From contig CALWAR010000012.1 in the NCBI GenBank assembly GCA_944375765.1, positions 1 through 54,322 on the forward strand: a DNA stretch of 54,322 nucleotides. Reading direction: 5' to 3'. Positions 8,627-18,398 of the stretch are shown piece by piece (the stretch's first letter is position 1; every line of letters starts with the position of its first letter). Source of the stretch: an uncultured Mediterraneibacter sp. GTDB lineage: Bacteria; Bacillota; Clostridia; Lachnospirales; Lachnospiraceae. The notes beneath the pieces are model-generated. The model was not told where the DNA came from. It saw only the letters and a program-made list of their open reading frames with translations, and made no database searches. The position numbers and the translations under genes are program-made.

Positions 8627-9778
8627 CTAGATCAGCTTCCTGATCGCTTTGCTGACTTCCTCTGCAACACGCGGATCAAACGGCTGCGGCAGGATATTGT
8701 CTTCGTTCAGCTCATCGTCGGAGATGATGCCGGCTATTGTCTCGGCAGCGGCAAGCTTCATTTCCTCTGTGATCTGTTTTGCACGTCCTTCGAGGGCGCC
8801 CTTGAAGATACCCGGGAAGGCGATCACGTTGTTGACCTGGTTCGGGAAATCAGAACGTCCGGTTCCAACCACCCTCGCCCCTGCCGCCCTGGCAAGATCA
8901 GGCATGATCTCCGGCACAGGGTTGGACAGCGCGAAGATGATGGCGTCCTTATTCATGGAAGCTACCATTTCCTCCGTCACAACGCCCGGAGCGGACACGC
9001 CGATGAAGATGTCGGTTCCGACGAGCGCGTCTGCGAGTTTGCCGGTCTTGTTCTCCAGGTTCGTCACTTCTGCGATCTCCTGCTTTACCGGAGTAAGGTT
9101 CGGCAGTGTTTTGGAGATGATGCCCTTGCTGTCGCAGAGAGTGATGTATTTGAAACCATATCTCAGAAGAAGTTTTGTGATGGCGATCCCTGCGCTTCCG
9201 GCGCCGTTCATCACGATGCGGCAGTCTTCTTTTTTCTTTCCCGTTATCTTGAGCGCGTTGATGATGCCGGCGAGAACAACGACGGCAGTACCGTGCTGAT
9301 CGTCGTGGAATACCGGTATGTCGAGGAGCTCTTTTAAGCGCGACTCGATCTCAAAGCAGCGGGGAGCGGAGATGTCCTCCAGGTTGATCCCGCCGAAAGC
9401 CGGAGCGATGTTGACGACCGTCTTTATGATCTCTTCCGTATCCTGTGTGTCAAGGCAGATCGGGAATGCGTTGACGCCTCCGAATTCTTTGAAGAGGACT
9501 GCTTTTCCCTCCATAACAGGCATAGCTGCAAGCGCGCCGATGTTGCCAAGGCCGAGGACGGCGCTTCCGTCCGATACAACGGCGATCGTATTGGACTTGA
9601 CCGTATATTTGTAAGCCGCTTCCGGATCGTCTGCGATCACTTTACACGGCTCTGCGACTCCGGGAGTGTAGGCGACTGCCAGAGCATCTCTTGTGTCCAC
9701 ATGCGCTTTCGCTGTTGTCTCAATTTTTCCGTTCCATTCTTCGTGCATCTTAAGAGCGAGTTCCTTGTTGTTTCCCAT
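8627..9778 (-). CDS. NAD(P)-dependent malic enzyme, short bacterial form
   Basis: At 383 residues it is the compact malic enzyme, decarboxylating malate to pyruvate with reduction of NAD or NADP. Motifs are VAYTPGVAEPC near residue 35, SNTIAVVSDGSAVLGLGNIG around 62-81, the metal site FHDDQHGTA near 155, and the dinucleotide loop NGAGSAGIAI. A GAGGT site precedes ATG 9778. It heads a three-gene operon and has a promoter back-to-back with the rho promoter. Confidence 0.95.
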   Translation of the reverse strand: MGNNKELALKMHEEWNGKIETTAKAHVDTRDALAVAYTPGVAEPCKVIADDPEAAYKYTVKSNTIAVVSDGSAVLGLGNIGALAAMPVMEGKAVLFKEFGGVNAFPICLDTQDTEEIIKTVVNIAPAFGGINLEDISAPRCFEIESRLKELLDIPVFHDDQHGTAVVVLAGIINALKITGKKKEDCRIVMNGAGSAGIAITKLLLRYGFKYITLCDSKGIISKTLPNLTPVKQEIAEVTNLENKTGKLADALVGTDIFIGVSAPGVVTEEMVASMNKDAIIFALSNPVPEIMPDLARAAGARVVGTGRSDFPNQVNNVIAFPGIFKGALEGRAKQITEEMKLAAAETIAGIISDDELNEDNILPQPFDPRVAEEVSKAIRKLI

Positions 9779-9805
9779 ATTCGTTACCTCACTGTATCTA
9801 GTATA

Positions 9806-9831
9806 TAAATAGTATCAGTTACCACTATTTA
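9806..9831. repeat. Inverted repeat at the malic enzyme transcription start
   Basis: TAAATAGT (9806-9813) and ACTATTTA (9824-9831) are a perfect 8-bp inverted repeat with a 10-base centre. It abuts the -10 box of the malic enzyme promoter and spans the expected start site, a typical place for a repressor operator. It could instead be an mRNA hairpin in the leader. Confidence 0.5.
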
Positions 9832-9859
9832 TCATATCACTTTGCCCGTGACTTGACAA
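9831..9859 (-). promoter_or_regulatory. Malic enzyme promoter
   Basis: Read on the minus strand: TTGTCA (plus 9854-9859), a 17-base spacer, and TATGAT (plus 9831-9836). It lies 53 bases ahead of the ATG at 9778. Its -35 box overlaps the rho -35 box almost completely. Confidence 0.7.
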
Positions 9860-9881
9860 GGGTTCCGATGAAATGTATAAT
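9853..9881 (+). promoter_or_regulatory. rho promoter
   Basis: TTGACA (9853-9858), a 17-base spacer and TATAAT (9876-9881) form a fully consensus sigma-A promoter. The transcript would carry a leader of roughly 150 bases (about 9888-10035) before rho, in which no clear terminator was seen. Confidence 0.88.
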
Positions 9882-10035
9882 AGTTGCATATTTAATGCAG
9901 TTTATCGTTTTAAGTCATTTCAGACGACAAATCCCGAAGCATTTTTTATGAAGTTGGAATATTTAAATAAACCGGCATATTTATTGATCTTATGGGTCGA
10001 AAAATATATATTCATCATCAGGAAAGGAAAGGAAC

Positions 10036-11385
10036 ATGACGAGAGAAAAGTATGAATCACTGCCGCTCGCGACACTGCGGGAACTTGCAAAAGCCAGGAA
10101 GATGAAAGGTATCTCCACGTTAAAGAAAGGCGAACTTATCGACGCTATGCTCGCGCTTGACGAACAGGAAGAACAGCAGGAAGCGGCCACAGAGGCGAAA
10201 GAAGAAGTAAAAGAGGAGATGAAGGAGAAGAAAGCCGAGACTGATATCGAGCAGCTGGACAGCGGCTATACCGCCAACGGCATCCTGGAAGTCATGCAGG
10301 ACGGGTTCGGATTCATCCGAAGCGACAACTATCTTCCGGGCGAGAACGATGTGTATGTGTCTCCGGCGCAGATCAGGAGGTTCGGACTTAAGACCGGTGA
10401 CATTCTGACGGGAAATACGAGAGTCAAGACACAGAGCGAGAAGTTCAGCGCGCTCCTCTATGTATCTACGATCAACGGGATGCGTCCGTCTGAGGCTATG
10501 AAAAGGAAGAATTTCGAGGATCTCACGCCTGTCTTTCCAAACAACAGGATACGTCTGGAGACGCCCGGGAGCAGTACGGCCATGAGGATCATGGATCTGA
10601 TATCCCCAATCGGAAAGGGACAGCGGGGCATGATCGTATCCCCTCCGAAAGCCGGCAAGACGACACTCTTAAAGGAAGTAGCGCTCTCTGTACAGCGGAC
10701 GGAGCCGCACATGCATCTTCTGATACTCCTGATCGATGAGAGACCGGAAGAGGTGACGGACATCAAGGAGGCGATCTCGGGACCGAATGTGGAAGTGATC
10801 CATTCTACCTTTGACGAGCTGCCGGAGCACCACAAGAGAGTGTCTGAGATGGTGATCTCCAGAGCGAAGCGGCTCGTAGAGCACGGACAGGACGTCATGA
10901 TACTGCTGGACAGTATTACAAGACTTTCGCGTGCGTACAACCTTATTGTCCCGCCGTCGGGAAGGACACTCTCGGGAGGTCTCGATCCCGCAGCGCTCTA
11001 CAGTCCGAAGCGTTTCTTCGGAGCTGCCCGCAACATGAGAGAGGGCGGCAGCCTTACGATCCTCGCCACAGCTCTCGTGGACACGGGAAGCAAGATGGAC
11101 GACGTTGTATATGAAGAGTTTAAAGGGACGGGCAACATGGAGCTGATCCTTGACCGGAAACTTCAGGAAAAGAGAGTGTTTCCGGCGATCGATATCGCGA
11201 AATCCGGGACAAGACGGGAAGATCTCCTCCTCAATAAGGATGAGCAGGAGGCAGTCTACATCATGCGCAGGGCATTAAACGGTATGAAAGCAGAAGAAGC
11301 GGCTGACAATCTCCTGACAATGTTCTCACGGACAAAGACAAACAGTGAGCTTGTGCATCAGGTGATCCGCCAGAAGTTTATATAA
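10036..11385 (+). CDS. rho: Transcription termination factor Rho
   Basis: This 449-residue RNA-dependent hexameric helicase ends transcription at C-rich unstructured sites. Order of parts: N-terminal Rho_N domain (residues 1-50, [20 protein letters not shown]), a charged Glu/Lys linker (50-75), a cold-shock RNA-binding fold with GFGFIRS (about 90-150), then the ATPase domain with Walker [10 protein letters not shown] near 203 and the [13 protein letters not shown] region. AAAGGAAAGGAAC precedes the ATG. It is first in a translation-related gene run. Confidence 0.97.
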   Translation: MTREKYESLPLATLRELAKARKMKGISTLKKGELIDAMLALDEQEEQQEAATEAKEEVKEEMKEKKAETDIEQLDSGYTANGILEVMQDGFGFIRSDNYLPGENDVYVSPAQIRRFGLKTGDILTGNTRVKTQSEKFSALLYVSTINGMRPSEAMKRKNFEDLTPVFPNNRIRLETPGSSTAMRIMDLISPIGKGQRGMIVSPPKAGKTTLLKEVALSVQRTEPHMHLLILLIDERPEEVTDIKEAISGPNVEVIHSTFDELPEHHKRVSEMVISRAKRLVEHGQDVMILLDSITRLSRAYNLIVPPSGRTLSGGLDPAALYSPKRFFGAARNMREGGSLTILATALVDTGSKMDDVVYEEFKGTGNMELILDRKLQEKRVFPAIDIAKSGTRREDLLLNKDEQEAVYIMRRALNGMKAEEAADNLLTMFSRTKTNSELVHQVIRQKFI

Positions 11386-11392
11386 AAAACAG

Positions 11393-11421
11393 TTGCAAAT
11401 GAAAATATCTTATGATACAAT
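11393..11421 (+). promoter_or_regulatory. rpmE promoter
   Basis: TTGCAA (11393-11398), a 17-base spacer and TACAAT (11416-11421) stand 55 bases before the L31 start. This gives rpmE its own transcription start separate from rho. Confidence 0.72.
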
Positions 11422-11476
11422 TAGAAAGCTGTTTAGAGAGTATAATCAAGTATTTTAAAATAGAGAGGTGAAAATC

Positions 11477-11677
11477 ATGCGCGAAGGAATCCATCCAGAG
11501 TATCATCAGGCTACAGTGACCTGCAACTGTGGGAATACATTTGTGACAGGTTCTACAAAGGAGAACATCCACGTTGAGATCTGTTCCAGGTGCCATCCGT
11601 TCTATACAGGACAGCAGAAAGCAGCTCAGGCACGCGGCCGTGTTGACAAGTTCAACAAGAAGTACGGTATTAAATAG
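11477..11677 (+). CDS. rpmE: Ribosomal protein bL31, zinc-binding type
   Basis: This 66-residue large-subunit protein has four zinc-ligand cysteines at 16, 18, 36 and 39 (TCNCGN and [12 protein letters not shown]), marking the C+ form. The start chosen is ATG 11477 ([10 protein letters not shown]) after AGAGAGGTG; an ATG three codons earlier overlaps that site. It is flanked by its own promoter and a strong terminator. Confidence 0.97.
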   Translation: MREGIHPEYHQATVTCNCGNTFVTGSTKENIHVEICSRCHPFYTGQQKAAQARGRVDKFNKKYGIK

Positions 11678-11687
11678 GAAACAGACA

Positions 11688-11727
11688 CAGCAGGCTGAGG
11701 CGGAAGCATCTCAGCCTGCTGTTTTTG
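11688..11727 (+). terminator. rpmE terminator
   Basis: CAGCAGGCTGAG (11688-11699) pairs with CTCAGCCTGCTG (11710-11721), a perfect 12-bp stem with a 10-base loop followed by TTTTTG. It lies just before the AGGAGG of the next gene, for which no separate promoter was seen, so some readthrough is expected. Confidence 0.92.
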
Positions 11728-11739
11728 ACAGGAGGAAAT

Positions 11740-12657
11740 ATGAAGTCATCGAACATAGGCGGACAGACAGTCCTTGAGGGTATCATGATGCGCAACGGCG
11801 GGAGATATTCCGTCGCGGTTCGCAAGCCGGACGGAGGGATCGCTGTCGATGTACAGGATTACCGCAGCGTCATCCCGTGGAAAGCGCCCTTAAAGATACC
11901 GTTTATCAGGGGAATCTTCAGCTTTATCGACTCCCTCGTGCTCGGGATGAAGACGCTCATGTATTCCGCCAGTTTTTTTGAGGAAGAGGAAGGGGAGGAG
12001 CTGCTGAGCGAAGAAGAGGCGGCGAAACAGGAGAGACAGGAAAAGATCTTTATGAACCTTACGGTTGTCTTCGCAGTCGTGATCGCCGTGGCCCTTTTTA
12101 TGGTCCTGCCCTATTTTCTGAGCGGCTTTGCAGAGCGGTATACATCGTCCCGGATGGCTGTGACGGTATTCGAGGGCGTGATACGTGTGGTGATCTTCCT
12201 GATCTATATCTTCTTCATATCAAGGACAAAAGATATCAAACGCACATTCATGTATCACGGAGCGGAGCACAAATGCATCAACTGCATTGAACACGGGCTG
12301 GAGCTCAATGTGGAAAATGTCAGGAAGAGTTCAAAGCAGCATAAGCGCTGCGGGACGAGTTTCCTGTTTTTCGTTATGATCGTGAGCATTATTTTCTGCT
12401 TTTTTATCACAGCGGAATCCCAGGCGGCGCGGGTGCTGATCCGTATCGCTCTGTTTCCTTTTATCGCAGGGGTGTCCTATGAGATCATCCGTCTGGCGGG
12501 AAACAGTGACAACGTGATCGTCAATCTGCTGAGCAGGCCGGGGATGTGGGTGCAGAACATGACGACAAAGGAGCCGGACGACAGTATGATCGAAGTCGGT
12601 ATCCGGGCGGTCGAGGAAGTTTTTGACTGGCGGACATGGCAGAGGGAGAACCTATGA
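11740..12657 (+). CDS. DUF1385 family membrane protein (YqhQ-like)
   Basis: This 305-residue protein has the family N-terminus IGGQTVLEGIMMRNGGRYSV, the motif YHGAEHKCINCIEHG near the middle and four hydrophobic segments (about residues 105-130, 140-165, 205-225, 230-250). The His/Cys motif suggests metal binding. The function is not established, although Firmicutes keep it beside rpmE, prmC and prfA. ATG 11740 follows AGGAGG. The stop overlaps the prmC start as ATGA. Confidence 0.88.
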   Translation: MKSSNIGGQTVLEGIMMRNGGRYSVAVRKPDGGIAVDVQDYRSVIPWKAPLKIPFIRGIFSFIDSLVLGMKTLMYSASFFEEEEGEELLSEEEAAKQERQEKIFMNLTVVFAVVIAVALFMVLPYFLSGFAERYTSSRMAVTVFEGVIRVVIFLIYIFFISRTKDIKRTFMYHGAEHKCINCIEHGLELNVENVRKSSKQHKRCGTSFLFFVMIVSIIFCFFITAESQAARVLIRIALFPFIAGVSYEIIRLAGNSDNVIVNLLSRPGMWVQNMTTKEPDDSMIEVGIRAVEEVFDWRTWQRENL

Positions 12658-13607
12658 GTCTGAAGAGCGAATATCTGCAGGCTGAAGAACGGCTGCGCGC
12701 ATCGGGGGTGCCTGATCCCGGTCTGGACGCCTGGTATCTTCTCGAATACGTCACGGGGATCAGCCGCGCGTTATACTATGCGGATCCAGACAAAGAGATG
12801 ACCGGGGCGCAGAGGGATGCTTACAACAGATATGTCGGGCAGCGTTCCAGGCGCATTCCGCTGCAGCATATCACGGGAGTCCAGGAATTTATGGGGCTTG
12901 AATTTAAAGTGAATGAAGACGTGCTCATTCCCCGGCAGGATACAGAGATCCTTGTGGAAGAAGCGCTGGGGATTCTCTCAGAGGGAACGCTTCCGCGGAC
13001 AGACAGACAGGCGGAGATCCTGGATATGTGTACCGGATCCGGCTGTATCATACTGAGCGTACTCAGTCATGCAAAAAAGAGAGGGGGAGGCTCCCTGAAA
13101 GGGACGGGGAGCGACATTTCAGCGGGCGCGCTCCGCGTCGCCCGGGAGAATGCCAGACGTCTGGGCATTGACGCGGAGTTTGTCCAGAGTGATCTTTTTG
13201 CCGGGATACAGGGGAGATATTCTTTGATCCTGTCGAATCCGCCGTATATCAGGAGCGGGGAGATCGATTCCCTCCAGGATGAGGTAAGGCTCCATGATCC
13301 GAGGCTTGCGCTGGACGGGAGAGAAGACGGCCTGCATTTCTACCGGGAGATCATACGGAATAGTCCGGACTATCTTGAAGACGGCGGATATCTGATGTTG
13401 GAGGTCGGGTGCAGTCAGGCATATGAAGTGTCGGAGATGATGCGCGGCCGTGGCTTTCAGGATATCACGGTGAAAAAGGATCTGGCGGGACTTGACCGTG
13501 TCGTGTGTGGAAGATATCATAATATAATGGATGGCGGTCTGTCGCTTTGGAGAGCGGGAGGCCAGAGTACAGAGATTTACAGAAAAGGATGTATAGAAAA
13601 TGTTTGA
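12654..13607 (+). CDS. prmC: Release factor glutamine methyltransferase PrmC
   Basis: This 317-residue SAM-dependent enzyme methylates the Gln of the GGQ loop in release factors. It has an N-terminal helical domain (1-85), the methyltransferase motif [15 protein letters not shown] near 122, and the catalytic NPPY motif ([12 protein letters not shown]) near 195. ATG 12654 overlaps the DUF1385 stop by four bases. It overlaps the start of prfA, its own substrate gene, by eight bases. Confidence 0.94.
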   Translation: MSLKSEYLQAEERLRASGVPDPGLDAWYLLEYVTGISRALYYADPDKEMTGAQRDAYNRYVGQRSRRIPLQHITGVQEFMGLEFKVNEDVLIPRQDTEILVEEALGILSEGTLPRTDRQAEILDMCTGSGCIILSVLSHAKKRGGGSLKGTGSDISAGALRVARENARRLGIDAEFVQSDLFAGIQGRYSLILSNPPYIRSGEIDSLQDEVRLHDPRLALDGREDGLHFYREIIRNSPDYLEDGGYLMLEVGCSQAYEVSEMMRGRGFQDITVKKDLAGLDRVVCGRYHNIMDGGLSLWRAGGQSTEIYRKGCIENV

Positions 13608-14670
13608 CAGATTAGAGGACCTGCTCATCCGGTACGAGGAAGTGATGGGCGAACTGCAGGAGCCGGGCGTAGCGGACGATCAGGCGCGGTTCCGCAGCCT
13701 GATGAAAGAGCAGAGCGATCTTGCTCCGATCGTAGAGGCATATCAGAAGTATAAAGACTGTAAACAGAATATCGATGACAGTCTCGCCATGCTCGAGGAA
13801 GAGTCGGACGAAGAGATGCGCGAGCTGGCGAAAGAGGAGCTGAACGAGTCGAGGAAACGCATAGAGGAGCTTGAACAGGAACTGAAGATCCTGCTTCTAC
13901 CGAAAGACCCGAATGACGACAAGAATGTCATCGTAGAGATCCGCGCAGGCGCCGGCGGAGACGAGGCGGCTCTCTTTGCCGCGGAGGTGTATCGTATGTA
14001 TGTACATTACGCGGACGGGCGCGGCTGGCGCACGGAGATGATCTCGTTAAATGAGAACGGCATCGGCGGTTTCAAGGAGTGTGTGTTCATGATAAACGGG
14101 CAGGGAGCGTACTCCAGACTGAAATATGAGAGCGGCGTCCACCGTGTCCAGAGAGTGCCTGAGACAGAGAGCGGCGGCAGGATCCATACTTCGACGATCA
14201 CTGTAGCCATCATGCCCGAGGCCGAGGAGGTGGATGTGGTGATCGACGAGAAAGATATCCGTATCGACGTCATGCGCGCATCCGGAAACGGCGGCCAGTG
14301 TGTCAACACGACCGACTCCGCAGTGCGCCTGACACATTTCCCGACAGGCATCGTGATTTACAGCCAGACCGAGAAGTCTCAGCTTCAGAATAAAGAGAAA
14401 GCATTCCGGCTGCTCCGCTCCAAACTGTACGATCTTGAACTCGAGAAACAGCAGGCGTCCGAGGCCGAGGCGAGAAGAAGCCAGATCGGGACAGGGGACC
14501 GCTCGGAGAAGATCCGCACATATAATTTCCCTCAGGGGCGTGTGACGGATCACAGGATCAAGCTGACGCTGCACAAGCTGGATACGGTTCTGAACGGAGA
14601 TCTGGACGAGATCATCGACGCGCTCATCGCGGCGGATCAGACGGCAAAACTTACAAAAATGGAGGAGTGA
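13600..14670 (+). CDS. prfA: Peptide chain release factor 1
   Basis: This 356-residue RF1 terminates translation at UAA and UAG. The GGQ catalytic loop [11 protein letters not shown] lies near residue 227, preceded by the [14 protein letters not shown] segment. The recognition domain falls in the [18 protein letters not shown] region near 190. The start ATG follows an AAAGGA site and overlaps prmC by eight bases. Confidence 0.96.
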   Translation: MFDRLEDLLIRYEEVMGELQEPGVADDQARFRSLMKEQSDLAPIVEAYQKYKDCKQNIDDSLAMLEEESDEEMRELAKEELNESRKRIEELEQELKILLLPKDPNDDKNVIVEIRAGAGGDEAALFAAEVYRMYVHYADGRGWRTEMISLNENGIGGFKECVFMINGQGAYSRLKYESGVHRVQRVPETESGGRIHTSTITVAIMPEAEEVDVVIDEKDIRIDVMRASGNGGQCVNTTDSAVRLTHFPTGIVIYSQTEKSQLQNKEKAFRLLRSKLYDLELEKQQASEAEARRSQIGTGDRSEKIRTYNFPQGRVTDHRIKLTLHKLDTVLNGDLDEIIDALIAADQTAKLTKMEE

Positions 14671-14676
14671 TCTTAT

Positions 14677-15576
14677 ATGACAGAACCAGATTTTAAAAGG
14701 CCGGAACTGGAGGATAAGGATATTATCACCTCGTATTTTGCCAAGTCTCCCAGCCGGAGCTGCGAGCGGACGTTTGTCAACGTCTATCTCTGGTCAAGGC
14801 ATTACAAAGTGAAATACGCTGTGATCGAGGATGCGCTTGTCTTCCGAAGTGACGACAGAGGTCTGGCGTTCACATATCCGGCCGGAGAACCGGACAATAT
14901 CAGGAGAGCTCTCGAATACATCATGGGCTACTGCCGGGAGAATGAATGTCCGGTCATGCTATACAATGTGACGCCGGAGATGTTCGAGCAGTTGGAGGCC
15001 TGGTATCCCGGCAGATTTACAGTTGAGTACAACAGGGATCTCGCAGACTATATCTATGAGACGGAGAAGCTTGCGACGCTCTCGGGCAAGAAGCTCCACG
15101 GCAAGCGCAATCATATCAATAAGTTTAAGGCGCTGTACCCGGACTGGTCGTATGAACCTCTGTCCGACGACAATGTGGAAAACTGTTTCCAGATGGCGCT
15201 CAAATGGCGGAACCAGAACGGATGCGAAGAAGACCCTGAAAAAAATGCAGAGATGTGCGTAACGCTCAACTCTCTGCGTCTCTATAAGGAGCTGGGATTG
15301 AAAGGCGGAGTGCTGAAAGCAGAGGGAAGGATCGTTGCTTTTACGGTAGGCGAGCCTCTGTGCGACGACACATTCGTGGTGCACATCGAGAAAGCTTTCC
15401 CCGACGTAGAGGGTGCGTATCCGATGATAAACCAGCAGTTCGTCCAGCACGAATGCATGGATTATCAGTATGTGAACAGAGAGGAAGATACCGGGGCAGA
15501 GGGACTCAGAAAGGCCAAGCTGTCCTACCGTCCGGTATTTCTCGAGGATAAAGGAATCGTAAAAGAAATGGAGTGA
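14677..15576 (+). CDS. DUF2156 domain protein (phosphatidylglycerol lysyltransferase-like C-terminal fold)
   Basis: This 299-residue soluble protein is of the two-GNAT-lobe DUF2156 type. Signature segments are KLHGKRNHINKFKALYPDW (near 140) and MINQQFVQHECMDYQYVNREED (near 250). It lacks membrane segments, so it is not a full MprF. It may use an aminoacyl-tRNA or acyl-CoA donor, but its substrate is unknown. It sits seven bases after prfA behind a GGAGGAG site, and its stop lies next to the aminotransferase start. Confidence 0.82.
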   Translation: MTEPDFKRPELEDKDIITSYFAKSPSRSCERTFVNVYLWSRHYKVKYAVIEDALVFRSDDRGLAFTYPAGEPDNIRRALEYIMGYCRENECPVMLYNVTPEMFEQLEAWYPGRFTVEYNRDLADYIYETEKLATLSGKKLHGKRNHINKFKALYPDWSYEPLSDDNVENCFQMALKWRNQNGCEEDPEKNAEMCVTLNSLRLYKELGLKGGVLKAEGRIVAFTVGEPLCDDTFVVHIEKAFPDVEGAYPMINQQFVQHECMDYQYVNREEDTGAEGLRKAKLSYRPVFLEDKGIVKEME

Positions 15577-15581
15577 CAGCA

Positions 15582-16769
15582 ATGATATCAAAGAAGATGG
15601 AAAACATGGTGGCAAACAGTTCGGCGATCCGTGCGATGTTCGAGGAGGGAAACAGACTGGCGAAGATCTACGGCGCTGAGAATGTATTTGACTTCAGTCT
15701 CGGCAATCCGAATGTTCCTGCTCCGGACGCAGTGAAAAAGGCGATCATCGAGCTGCTTGACGAAGAGGATCCGGTTGTCCTGCACGGATATACCAGTAGC
15801 AACGCCGGATACGAAGACGTCCGCCAGGCAGTGGCCGGGTCCTTAAACGAGAGATTCGGGACGGCGTTTTCCGCGGAGAATATCACGATGACAGTAGGAG
15901 CCGCGGGCGGGCTCAACGTGATCTTAAAAGCGCTGATCAACCCCGGAGATGAGGTGATCGTATTTGCGCCTTATTTCGGCGAGTACAGAAGCTATGTGAA
16001 CAACTACGACGGAGTCCTTGTAGAGATTTCTCCGAATACAGAGAACTTCCAGCCAAAGCTTAATGAGTTTGAGGAGAAGATCACCCCCAGGACACGGGCG
16101 GTCATCGTGAACACTCCGAACAATCCGACGGGTGTCGTGTACCCGGAAGAGACGATCCGGAAAATGGCGGCCATAATGGAAAAGAAGCAGAACGAATACG
16201 GGACGGACATCTATCTGATATCGGACGAGCCTTATCGCGAGCTTGCTTATGACGGGATCGAGGTGCCGTATCTGACGAAATACTATGCAAATACGATCGT
16301 CGGATATTCCTACAGCAAATCACTTTCACTCCCGGGTGAGCGTATCGGCTATCTCGTGATCCCCGACGAGGCGGCGGACAGTGAGAACGTGATCGCGGCG
16401 GCGAATGTAGCGACACGTATCCTTGGATTTGTGAACGCGCCGACGCTCCAGCAGAAAGTCGTCAAAGCGTGCCTGAATGAGAAGACGGACATCTCTTTCT
16501 ATGACAGGAACCGTGAGACGCTCTATAATGGACTCAAAGACCTGGGCTTTGAGTGTATCAAGCCGGAGGGCGCTTTCTATCTGTTTGTGAAATCGCCTGT
16601 CGAAGATGAGAAAGAGTTCTGCGCCGCAGCGAAAAAGTATAATATCCTTCTCGTACCCGGAAGCTCTTTCGGATGCCCGGGATATGTGCGCATCGCATAC
16701 TGCGTCGCATATGATACGATCGTAAACTCTCTGCCGAGATTCGCAGAGCTGGCGGCAGAATACAAATAG
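15582..16769 (+). CDS. Class I/II pyridoxal-phosphate aminotransferase
   Basis: This 395-residue fold-type I enzyme is of the aspartate aminotransferase kind. The substrate/cofactor motifs NTPNNPTG (near 180) and SDEPYRELAYD (near 218), and the PLP lysine in SYSKSLSLPGERIGY (near 248) are intact. The exact amino acid used cannot be told. ATG 15582 has GGAG eight bases upstream; a GTG three codons earlier is the alternative start. It is followed by a hairpin-bearing gap and hisC. Confidence 0.9.
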   Translation: MISKKMENMVANSSAIRAMFEEGNRLAKIYGAENVFDFSLGNPNVPAPDAVKKAIIELLDEEDPVVLHGYTSSNAGYEDVRQAVAGSLNERFGTAFSAENITMTVGAAGGLNVILKALINPGDEVIVFAPYFGEYRSYVNNYDGVLVEISPNTENFQPKLNEFEEKITPRTRAVIVNTPNNPTGVVYPEETIRKMAAIMEKKQNEYGTDIYLISDEPYRELAYDGIEVPYLTKYYANTIVGYSYSKSLSLPGERIGYLVIPDEAADSENVIAAANVATRILGFVNAPTLQQKVVKACLNEKTDISFYDRNRETLYNGLKDLGFECIKPEGAFYLFVKSPVEDEKEFCAAAKKYNILLVPGSSFGCPGYVRIAYCVAYDTIVNSLPRFAELAAEYK

Positions 16770-16783
16770 GCAGTCCTTCATGT

Positions 16784-16828
16784 ATACAGGCGGACAAGAT
16801 CTTGATCTTAGGTCCGCCGTCTGTATTA
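16784..16828 (+). other. Stem-loop between aminotransferase and hisC
   Basis: ATACAGGCGGAC (16784-16795) can pair with GTCCGC and, after a CGT bulge, CTGTAT (16812-16828). The loop is about 16 bases and no T-run follows, so a classical terminator is unlikely. It may act as an RNA processing or stability element ahead of hisC. Confidence 0.45.
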
Positions 16829-16858
16829 TGGAGGCAGAATCAAAAGGAGAAGAGACAG

Positions 16859-17923
16859 ATGATCCGTGACGAACTTCTGAAGAATATCCGCAAAGTGGAA
16901 CCATACGTGCCGGGAGAACAGCCGCAGAAAAAAGCGGTCAAACTGAACACAAACGAGAATCCCTATCCCCCTTCCCCGGAAGTGAGAAAGGCTTTTGACG
17001 CCCTTGATACAGATGCTTTCCGTTTATATCCCGATCCGACGGCCGGCGAGCTTGTGAAAGCGCTTGCCGGGAACTTCCATGTAGGAGAGGACCAGATATT
17101 TGTGGGAGTGGGATCTGACGACGTGCTCTCCCTGTGCTTTCTGACGTTTTTTAATTCGGACAGGCCGATCCTGTTCCCGGATATCACCTACTCTTTTTAC
17201 AAAGTGTGGGCTGATCTGTACAGGATTCCTTATGAGCGTCCGAAACTAAATGACGACTTCCGTATGATAAAAGAGGATTACTACCGGGAAAACGGAGGGA
17301 TTATCTTTCCTAATCCGAATGCGCCGACCGCGATCTATGAAGAACTGGATTTTATTGAGGACATCCTGTCGCACAACCGCAGTTCTATTGTCATCGTGGA
17401 CGAGGCTTACGTGGACTTTGCCGGACGTTCCGCTCTGGAACTGATCGACAGATATGACAACCTTATCGTGACACAGACATTTTCAAAATCAAGGAGCATG
17501 GCGGGAATGCGTATCGGATACGCTGTCTCAAATCCCGGGCTGATCCGGTGTCTGAACGATGTGAAATATTCGTTCAACTCCTATACGATGAGCAAGGCCG
17601 CTCTTGCCTGCGGAGCCGCCGCGGTGAAAGACAGAGAATATTTTGAGCAAAATATCCGTAAGATAATAGAGACGAGAGAATGGGCTGCCGGGGAACTGAG
17701 AAAGCTCGGATTCGTCATGACAGAATCAAGGGCAAACTTCCTCTTTGTCAGACACCCCAAGTACGATGCCGGCAGACTCTTTTCAGAACTCAGAGAGGAG
17801 AAGATCTATGTCAGACACTGGGCAGATGAAAGAATCGGTCAGTATCTGCGGATCACAGTAGGGACCAAAGAGGAGATGCGCATACTCATCGACTTTATGA
17901 AAAGAAACACCGCCATGTCATGA
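16859..17923 (+). CDS. hisC: Histidinol-phosphate aminotransferase
   Basis: This 354-residue PLP enzyme transaminates imidazole-acetol phosphate in histidine synthesis. It opens with VKLNTNENPYPPSPEVRKAF, carries YPDP near 55, IVDEAYVDFAG near 178 and the PLP lysine in TFSKSRSMAGMRIGYA near 207. ATG 16859 follows AAAGGAGA. No other his genes lie nearby, so assignment to histidine rather than a related aromatic or cobalamin-type aminotransferase rests on similarity alone. Confidence 0.85.
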   Translation: MIRDELLKNIRKVEPYVPGEQPQKKAVKLNTNENPYPPSPEVRKAFDALDTDAFRLYPDPTAGELVKALAGNFHVGEDQIFVGVGSDDVLSLCFLTFFNSDRPILFPDITYSFYKVWADLYRIPYERPKLNDDFRMIKEDYYRENGGIIFPNPNAPTAIYEELDFIEDILSHNRSSIVIVDEAYVDFAGRSALELIDRYDNLIVTQTFSKSRSMAGMRIGYAVSNPGLIRCLNDVKYSFNSYTMSKAALACGAAAVKDREYFEQNIRKIIETREWAAGELRKLGFVMTESRANFLFVRHPKYDAGRLFSELREEKIYVRHWADERIGQYLRITVGTKEEMRILIDFMKRNTAMS

Positions 17924-17943
17924 CATGCGGCAGGGATGAGGCG

Positions 17944-17972
17944 TTGACATCGGAGGGCGGATTCCGTATAAT
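17944..17972 (+). promoter_or_regulatory. Promoter of the small membrane protein
   Basis: TTGACA (17944-17949), a 17-base spacer and TATAAT (17967-17972) make a full consensus promoter 29 bases before the ATG at 18002. Confidence 0.88.
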
Positions 17973-18001
17973 GAAAGACAGGAAAAGAAGGGAAATGTCT
18001 T

Positions 18002-18388
18002 ATGATCTTAAAGAATAACGAAGAAAAGAGAAGCGCCCTCTGGAGGACCGTCCTTACGGTATCTTCCGTCCTTATCATCATTATAGCCGTGTTTTTTATC
18101 GTAAAGCTCTTTACAGGAAACCCTCTTGAGGGAAGCTGGGTGAGTGAGGATACGGGAGAGACGGTGGTGATGCGGGATAACGGGGAACTTACTGTTACAT
18201 CTGCAGACGGAGAGGAGTTCACGGCGCATTACAGCGTGGATACGAAAACAAAGATCCTGACCGTGCAGACGGAAAATGAATATTCCGAGGGCGTCCTGTC
18301 CGGAACATACAGCTACAATGTGGAGCAGGATACACTGACACTGATGGAGCGCGAATACGGAGATCAGCTTGTGTTTGTGCGAGAATGA
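18002..18388 (+). CDS. Small membrane-anchored protein with a DUF5640-like beta domain
   Basis: The 128-residue protein has a basic N-terminus, one transmembrane segment (about residues 15-38, ending FFIVKLF) and an extracellular domain of short beta strands with the pattern LEGSWVSEDTGETVVM, NGELTV and LSGTYSYNVEQDTLTL. That pattern resembles small lipocalin-like domains found in Firmicutes lipoproteins. The function is unknown. It is a single-gene unit with its own consensus promoter and terminator. Confidence 0.75.
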   Translation: MILKNNEEKRSALWRTVLTVSSVLIIIIAVFFIVKLFTGNPLEGSWVSEDTGETVVMRDNGELTVTSADGEEFTAHYSVDTKTKILTVQTENEYSEGVLSGTYSYNVEQDTLTLMEREYGDQLVFVRE

Positions 18389-18398
18389 GAGAAACAGG

